A stretch of DNA of 18,385 bases. Origin: an uncultured Eubacteriales bacterium. GTDB taxonomy: Bacteria > Bacillota > Clostridia > Peptostreptococcales > Anaerovoracaceae. The stretch lies in assembly GCA_902797195.1 (NCBI GenBank), contig CADBRY010000048.1, positions 1 to 18,385 of the forward strand, given 5' to 3'. The notes beneath the pieces were generated by a model that searched no databases, was not told the origin of the DNA, and was given only the letters and a program-made list of their open reading frames with translations. Below, piece by piece: positions 14,032-18,385 of the stretch (the first letter of the stretch is position 1; each line of letters begins with the position of its first letter). The position numbers and the translations under genes are program-made.

Positions 14032-14685
14032 TTATTCCTCGATCTCCATGGCGACCACTCTGACCGGCGATCCGTCGCAGCCGGCGATCTTCCATGGGAA
14101 CGCAGCGATCCATACGTTTTCAAAATCGATCTTGTCAAGATAAGCCCAGTTCTCTCCGATCATGAGTCTCTTTTCCGAGAAAAGATCGTGTACGGGAAAC
14201 TCCGTTCCGTTGGACTGATCCACGTTCATTGTGTCGATCCCGATAAAACGGACACCGCGTTCCACCATCCATTCCGCTACCTCGCATGCCACAAAGGGAT
14301 GGGTGTAGAACATTTCCGTTCCTCTGTGCTTGTACCAGTTGGTATTGAAGAGCACTATAGTTCCGGGGCCGATCTTATCTTTATATGGCTCCATGTCCTC
14401 CATGGTTATCTTCTCCTCGGCTTTCTTGTCCGTGACTCTTACCACAACAGCAGGTCCGAAGAAGAAATCCAATTCCATCTTATCTATTGTATCCCCATCG
14501 TTGCTGAAATGATAGGGCGAATCCACGTGAGATCCCGTCTGGGTCCCAACATAGACTCCCGACAGATTGTAATAATCCTTTTCGATGGTGTGTGTTGTCT
14601 CCACATGGGGCTCCGGGTCCCCGGGGTATATAGGTGTATCGTCTGAGATCTCCCAGCTGAGATCCACGAACTTTTTGACTTTCAT
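14032..14685 (-). CDS. Cyclase-family metal hydrolase (kynurenine formamidase/isatin hydrolase-like)
   Basis: A 217-aa member of the cyclase family (PF04199), metal-dependent hydrolases that open lactams or cleave formamides. It shows YPGDPEPH near the N-terminus, the metal-binding GSHVDSPYHF motif, FNTNWYKHRG, GIDTMNVD and a late glutamate in LMIGENW, the order seen in bacterial kynurenine formamidase (KynB) and isatin hydrolase. No tryptophan dioxygenase or kynureninase is nearby, and that route needs oxygen, so a different amide or lactam is likely. AGGAGGA precedes ATG 14685; the genes on both sides are 18-20 bases away. It is a distant paralogue of the gene at 16185-16847. Confidence 0.88.
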   Translation of the reverse strand: MKVKKFVDLSWEISDDTPIYPGDPEPHVETTHTIEKDYYNLSGVYVGTQTGSHVDSPYHFSNDGDTIDKMELDFFFGPAVVVRVTDKKAEEKITMEDMEPYKDKIGPGTIVLFNTNWYKHRGTEMFYTHPFVACEVAEWMVERGVRFIGIDTMNVDQSNGTEFPVHDLFSEKRLMIGENWAYLDKIDFENVWIAAFPWKIAGCDGSPVRVVAMEIEE

Positions 14686-14705
14686 CTTTTCTATCCTCCT
14701 GTTTA

Positions 14706-16103
14706 TCAGATCAGATCCTTGAATTCCGCAAGATCCACTTCTCCTCCCGCCTTCCTTCTGTCAATTGCCTCGATAACATCGTCGTGGCGTTTCTTCGACA
14801 GCGGATACTTCATTACGATGAATATGGTAATCACATATGCTCCGCCGACCAGGAATGCGAAGATGGCTTTGTAGGCTCCGGGGGATCCTTCCGATGCGGT
14901 GATCAGCATTCCGAGAATGAGAGCTCCCAGTGCGCCGCAGGCCTTTTGTACAAAGGCAACTGCGCCGAAGATTATACCGTCTGTACGTCTTCCGGAAGCC
15001 AGTTCGTTAACGTCAACGCAGTCCGGGATCATAGCCCAGGGCACCTGATAGATGGCCGCATTTCCAAGACCCATAAGTATCATCATAATGACTATGGCAG
15101 CCAGATTGACCGAATTCTGACCCACTATGAGTCCCACGCCGATTATGAGCACGATGCCCTCGGATCCTACAGATACGATCCAGCAGAACTTCTTGTCTTT
15201 TTTCTCCATGATGACATCGCAGAAATAGGCACATACGATGCTGGCGATTCCAAATGCCATCGTGGCTATGGCGACCTGTCCCTCGGAAAGTCCCACGTAC
15301 TCCGTGTAGTAGAATACCTGGATGGAATAGTTTATGGTATTGACCAGAATGCCAAGTCCAAAAATCAGCATGACTATTCTGGTTGCCTTGTTTTTGAACA
15401 AATCTATAATGTCTCTGGGTTTGAATCCGGAGGCTTCTTCATCTTCCTGAGGCGGACGCTCATAGCCTTCTGTGTTCTTGTAAAGGGCTATCAGGAGAAT
15501 TACCCAAATGACCATGAAGCATGCCACTGCCAAAGGCCAGCCCATGTTCTCGCTGCCCGTTGCCTTTCCAAAAAAGGAGACCAGGGGCAGAGTGAGAGAA
15601 ACGATAACCGTAGGCAGAAGCCCGAAATAGTTCTTGTATGTTGCCAGAGAAGATCTCTCGTCGTAGTCGTTGGTCATCTCCGATCCCAGAGAGGATGAAG
15701 AAATATCCACCACGGTCTGGCATGTGTAGTACACGAGAATAACGATTACGAAGTACACTTTTGAGATCCCCAGATCAAATCCCCAGTTGGTGAAGAGCAG
15801 GATGGAGATGATCACAAAGGGCACCGCTATCATTTTGAGCAGCGGCCGTCTTCTTCCTTTTGGATTCTTGATATTGTCGGATATGGAACCGATCAGCGGG
15901 TCCGTTATGGCGTCCCACAGGGTTCCCAGAGATATCATCGCTCCGGCAAAAGCCGCGGACAGTCCTACATTTTCCGTGAAAAAATACAGTCCGTAGTAGC
16001 TGAAAATCGTCCAGGTAATAAAACTGCAGTACCCTGAAAACCCGTAGCTCAGCTTGACTTTAAATGGTAGTTTTGCATTGAGGTCACGTTCTTGAACCTG
16101 CAT
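14706..16103 (-). CDS. GPH-family (MFS superfamily) cation symporter
   Basis: A 465-aa membrane transporter of the glycoside-pentoside-hexuronide:cation symporter family, with about 12 hydrophobic segments. The signature near the N-terminus is present: KLSYGFSGYCSF, then LWDAITDPLIGSISDN and KGRRRPLLKM. Members import sugars, glucuronides and other small solutes with Na+ or H+. Being between two hydrolase genes of the same operon, it probably imports the operon's substrate. The start is ATG 16103 because AAAGGAGA lies 8 bases upstream; the ATG at 16145 would add 14 residues without a ribosome site and would overlap a palindrome. Family call firm, cargo unknown. Confidence 0.9.
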   Translation of the reverse strand: MQVQERDLNAKLPFKVKLSYGFSGYCSFITWTIFSYYGLYFFTENVGLSAAFAGAMISLGTLWDAITDPLIGSISDNIKNPKGRRRPLLKMIAVPFVIISILLFTNWGFDLGISKVYFVIVILVYYTCQTVVDISSSSLGSEMTNDYDERSSLATYKNYFGLLPTVIVSLTLPLVSFFGKATGSENMGWPLAVACFMVIWVILLIALYKNTEGYERPPQEDEEASGFKPRDIIDLFKNKATRIVMLIFGLGILVNTINYSIQVFYYTEYVGLSEGQVAIATMAFGIASIVCAYFCDVIMEKKDKKFCWIVSVGSEGIVLIIGVGLIVGQNSVNLAAIVIMMILMGLGNAAIYQVPWAMIPDCVDVNELASGRRTDGIIFGAVAFVQKACGALGALILGMLITASEGSPGAYKAIFAFLVGGAYVITIFIVMKYPLSKKRHDDVIEAIDRRKAGGEVDLAEFKDLI

Positions 16104-16125
16104 AACAACATCTCCTTTCAACATT

Positions 16126-16140
16126 CTGTAATATATACAG
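16126..16140. promoter_or_regulatory. Palindrome upstream of the transporter gene
   Basis: CTGTA-ATATA-TACAG, a 5-bp perfect inverted repeat with a 5-base spacer, sits 22 bases before the transporter start in the 81-base gap after the first operon gene. On the minus strand it includes TATATT. It may be an operator or part of a secondary promoter; a short palindrome in AT-rich DNA can also arise by chance. Confidence 0.3.
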
Positions 16141-16184
16141 TTCAAAATGTAAATATGTTGATTATGATAAAGATAATTAAGTCC

Positions 16185-16847
16185 TTATTTACGATCCGAA
16201 TTATCGGAAATCTCCATGGCAAAAGCTCTTATTGGAGAGCCGTCGGAGCCATTGAGCTTCAGAGGCGCGAAAGCAAACCTGTATCTTCGGCCCCCTTCAA
16301 GCTCCATGGAATCGTTGACATTTTCCACGATAAGCACGTCATTGGACAGGAGAACGGGATGAGCCTCCCAGCTTTCATAAAGCGTCGGATCCACGTTAAG
16401 AAAATCGACGGCCACTATGCTTATGCCCATTTCAACAATAAGCTCAGCAGCCCCTCTCGATAAGAAAGGATGGTTCAGATATCGGTCACTTCCAAAGTGC
16501 CTGTACCATCCGGTGCAAAGCACAAGAATGTCCCCTTTGTTTATCAGAGGCCGGATCTTCTCCAGATCATCTGCCTCGATGGCTTCATTGTCTTTTTTAT
16601 CAGAAAGGTCAAAGGCGATCCCTTCGCCTGTGAATTTCGAAAGAGGATAATCGGTGATCCTTTTTCCCCGGGGGAGAAAATGATAGGGCGCGTCTATGTG
16701 GGTCCCGGTGTGGCTTCCCATGCGTAGGCTGTCCACATGACAATAGTCCGACTCGTGTTTCAGAGCCTCGCTTATCTCCACCTGTGGATCACCCGGATAT
16801 ACCATCATTCCCGAGGTTATTTCATGTGTAAGATCAATGACCTTCAT
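16185..16847 (-). CDS. Cyclase-family metal hydrolase, first gene of the operon
   Basis: A 220-aa PF04199 protein with YPGDPQVE, the metal site in GSHTGTHIDAPYHF, LCTGWYRHFG, VAVDFLNVDP and LIVENV near the C-terminus. Both cyclases in the operon end in a similar GSPIRAFAMEI/GSPVRVVAMEI strand. It is predicted to hydrolyse a cyclic amide or formamide, and its form of the metal motif (HTGTHIDAPYHF) is closer to the consensus than that of the downstream copy. It is the first gene after the promoter at 16895-16923; its ribosome site is weak. Two non-identical copies suggest successive or alternative ring- or amide-opening steps. Confidence 0.88.
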   Translation of the reverse strand: MKVIDLTHEITSGMMVYPGDPQVEISEALKHESDYCHVDSLRMGSHTGTHIDAPYHFLPRGKRITDYPLSKFTGEGIAFDLSDKKDNEAIEADDLEKIRPLINKGDILVLCTGWYRHFGSDRYLNHPFLSRGAAELIVEMGISIVAVDFLNVDPTLYESWEAHPVLLSNDVLIVENVNDSMELEGGRRYRFAFAPLKLNGSDGSPIRAFAMEISDNSDRK

Positions 16848-16876
16848 AAGGATCCGTCCCCGTTATTTTAGTACAC

Positions 16877-16923
16877 TAATGCGTTAACACAACGATTATA
16901 CCACAGTTTCCGGACCTTTTCAC
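16877..16923 (-). promoter_or_regulatory. Operon promoter with palindrome at the transcription start
   Basis: On the minus strand there is TGG-TATAAT (extended -10, TATAAT at 16895-16900), a 17-base spacer and GTGAAA (-35, 16918-16923, 4 of 6 consensus). A 10-bp imperfect palindrome TAACGCATTA lies at 16877-16886, over the predicted start site near 16888, a typical repressor position. The untranslated leader would be about 40 bases. It lies in the 87-base gap after the PhzF-like gene, where no terminator is seen, so read-through from upstream is also possible. Confidence 0.65.
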
Positions 16924-16934
16924 ATTAAATGATT

Positions 16935-17813
16935 TTAAATATTGATCTCACCTTCCGCAAGCACGACTCCTCCGCCCCCCACGCGGATCAGGCAGTCATC
17001 CCCTTCAACGGTTATCCTTGATGTTATTTTTGAAGGTCTGTCCATCTTCTCTCCCTGGATGAAGGTGCAGCTGTCCCCGTTTTTTATGAAACCGTTCAGG
17101 TAGCCGTAGTATGTCAGCGCTCCGTTGGATGTCCCAGTGGCCGCTTCCTCATCGATGTCATAGAGTGGTGCGAAGTTTCTCACATGGCAGGTGGCATCAT
17201 CACCCTCCAAAGTAAATGCGTGAACTCCCACCACCTCGTAGCGGGAGGATATCTTGGCAAGAGCATCGAAGTCCGGGGCTATCCCCTCCAGACTCTCCAG
17301 TGAACTTACAGGCATCATAATATCCGGAAGTCCCGTGGATATCATCTGCACGGGAAGGATCTCACCCCTGTGTTCCACCTGTTCGTACTCAAGACCCATG
17401 ATATTGTAAAGCTCCTCTACCATGCTTCTTTCGCTGATCTCTCCTGTCTTCACAGGTTCCGCCATATCCATAAGGATCTGATCGCCGGACACGTTGATCT
17501 TGAGACTTCCGGATATGGTGTGGTCGGTGAATTCTCCATCACCGATGTATCCGCCGGATCTCAGGGCCACGAAGGAGCCTATGGTGGCATGTCCGCAGAG
17601 CTCCACTTCCGCTACGGGTGTAAAGTATCTGATATTGAATTCATCATTGCCAAGATCTTTGATAAAAGCCGTTTCCGAGTAGCGCATCTCCGCGGCGGTC
17701 TTGATGCAGATCTCATCCGATGGAAAGTCAACGCCGTCTGGGAGGATCACCACTCCCGCGGGATTTCCTCCAAAAATACTGTCTGTGAATGCGTCTATGA
17801 TGTAAAATTTCAT
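16935..17813 (-). CDS. PhzF-family isomerase/epimerase-like protein
   Basis: A 292-aa PhzF-fold protein. It has MKFYIIDAFTDSIFGGNPAGV, the catalytic glutamate Glu47 in MRYSETAF, FTPVAEVELCGHATIGS, and in the second half a DEEAATGTSNGAL motif, all characteristic of the diaminopimelate epimerase-like PhzF family. PhzF of phenazine synthesis isomerises dihydrohydroxyanthranilate; most genomic members have unknown substrates, and no phenazine genes are here. The start is ATG 17813 with GGGAGG 8 bases upstream. An ATG at 17837 overlaps the preceding stop (ATGA) but lacks a ribosome site. It is likely co-transcribed with the gene upstream; a link to the catabolic operon is possible but separated by a promoter. 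Confidence 0.92.
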   Translation of the reverse strand: MKFYIIDAFTDSIFGGNPAGVVILPDGVDFPSDEICIKTAAEMRYSETAFIKDLGNDEFNIRYFTPVAEVELCGHATIGSFVALRSGGYIGDGEFTDHTISGSLKINVSGDQILMDMAEPVKTGEISERSMVEELYNIMGLEYEQVEHRGEILPVQMISTGLPDIMMPVSSLESLEGIAPDFDALAKISSRYEVVGVHAFTLEGDDATCHVRNFAPLYDIDEEAATGTSNGALTYYGYLNGFIKNGDSCTFIQGEKMDRPSKITSRITVEGDDCLIRVGGGGVVLAEGEINI

Positions 17814-17833
17814 GCTTTCTTCCTCCCTTTCTG

Positions 17834-18385
17834 TCATCCTTTAAGATCCAGTGAGTATCCATCTGCTTCGGTTTTTCTGAATCCCATCTTCTTCAGATAT
17901 TTGTAGTGGCTGCTGCCGGGTTTTTTCATAATCAGGCTGGTATATCCCATCTCCCCCAGACTTCTGTATAAGAATCTCCCTACGGAGCAGTCTCTGTATG
18001 TGGGTGTGGTGTAATCAAGGATCACCTTCAGCTCGCCGCCGGCCTTCCCAGCGATCATCAACCCCGCCGGAGAGGACTGACACAGTACGAGAAAGCCCTG
18101 GCATCCCTCCATATCTTCTCTGTGAAAATCCGGAAAAAACTTTGCGATATCGTCCTGAAAACAATCAAGGATGTATTTCACGATCCCGCTTCCCACGGAA
18201 ACGCTCACCATATCGTAATTCTTGCCCGTGTTGTGCAGCTTCATAAGATGCCATATGTTTATACCCGCAAGAAACAGATTCATCACCATTGTGGGATATG
18301 AATGGATCATCAGGGCATATGCGGAGAACATAAGGCTTCCCACTGTATTGATCACCCGCAGTTTGACCACTGAAGTCATCAGCAT
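17834..18385 (-). CDS. YgjV-like membrane protein with GNAT-like C-terminal half (5' end missing)
   Basis: The frame is open to the right edge. The first visible methionines are followed by TSVVKLRVINTVGSLMFSAY and a second hydrophobic stretch, which from memory align inside, not at the start of, YgjV-type membrane proteins, so about 15-25 N-terminal residues are probably outside the window. Two membrane helices (to about residue 50) lead into a soluble part of about 130 aa with ILDYTTPTYRDCSVGRFLY and HYKYLKKMGFRK, which resembles the acetyl-CoA-binding and last-strand regions of GNAT acetyltransferases. The substrate is unknown. It ends 21 bases before the PhzF-like start and probably shares its transcript. 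Confidence 0.6.
   Translation of the reverse strand: MLMTSVVKLRVINTVGSLMFSAYALMIHSYPTMVMNLFLAGINIWHLMKLHNTGKNYDMVSVSVGSGIVKYILDCFQDDIAKFFPDFHREDMEGCQGFLVLCQSSPAGLMIAGKAGGELKVILDYTTPTYRDCSVGRFLYRSLGEMGYTSLIMKKPGSSHYKYLKKMGFRKTEADGYSLDLKG

Noticed and set aside
13519..14646. Long open frame (375 codons) on the plus strand
   Set aside because: It is antisense to the well-supported ureohydrolase and cyclase genes, has no ribosome site or recognisable motif, and arises from codon bias of the real genes.
14032..14685. Kynurenine (tryptophan) degradation as the operon function, from the formamidase-like cyclase
   Set aside because: No tryptophan dioxygenase or kynureninase is present and the first step needs oxygen, while the operon uses ferredoxin-dependent chemistry.
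1..18385. CRISPR array, tRNA/rRNA genes, insertion sequences or prophage
   Set aside because: No regularly spaced repeats, no cloverleaf-like or rRNA sequence, no transposase or integrase motifs were seen while reading both strands.

Overview
The window looks like an anaerobic Clostridia (Bacillota) chromosome segment of intermediate GC. This rests on strong AGGAGG-type ribosome binding sites, TTG and GTG starts, a secreted transglutaminase-like protein with Ig-like/FN3 tail repeats, and ferredoxin-dependent 2-oxoacid oxidation next to a FldA/HadA-like CoA-transferase. The exact genus cannot be read from the sequence.

Left part (1-4123, all minus strand): the 5' part of a sugar-transfer-associated ATP-grasp gene leaves the window at base 1. 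It is followed by a clear terminator, then a secreted transglutaminase-like protein, an AT-rich intergenic region with three copies of a 12-bp motif, and an isolated eutH-like ethanolamine permease gene. A divergent control region (4124-4354) holds repeated TAATACT half-sites.

Middle (4355-8057, plus strand): a Na+/phosphate cotransporter with a PhoU-like tail is followed by an unusual double PLP protein. Its N-terminal MocR/GabR-type fold-type-I domain has lost the Schiff-base lysine (Pro204), while its C-terminal class-IV aminotransferase domain looks intact. Both genes on this strand have short direct duplications at their 3' ends.

Right part (16847 down to 8088, minus strand): a tightly packed ten-gene catabolic operon, convergent with the PLP protein. 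In transcription order it encodes a cyclase-family hydrolase, a GPH-type transporter, a second cyclase-family hydrolase, an agmatinase-family ureohydrolase, a four-subunit 2-oxoacid:ferredoxin oxidoreductase (delta, alpha, beta, gamma), a type III CoA-transferase and a class I aminotransferase. A good extended -10 promoter with a palindrome at the expected transcription start lies just before it. The gene set reads as uptake, ring or amide opening, amidine removal, transamination, oxidative decarboxylation to an acyl-CoA, and CoA recycling. The substrate is unknown; a guanidino or cyclic-amide amino acid is my inference. Upstream are a PhzF-family isomerase and, cut by the right edge, a YgjV-like membrane protein with a GNAT-like C-terminal half.
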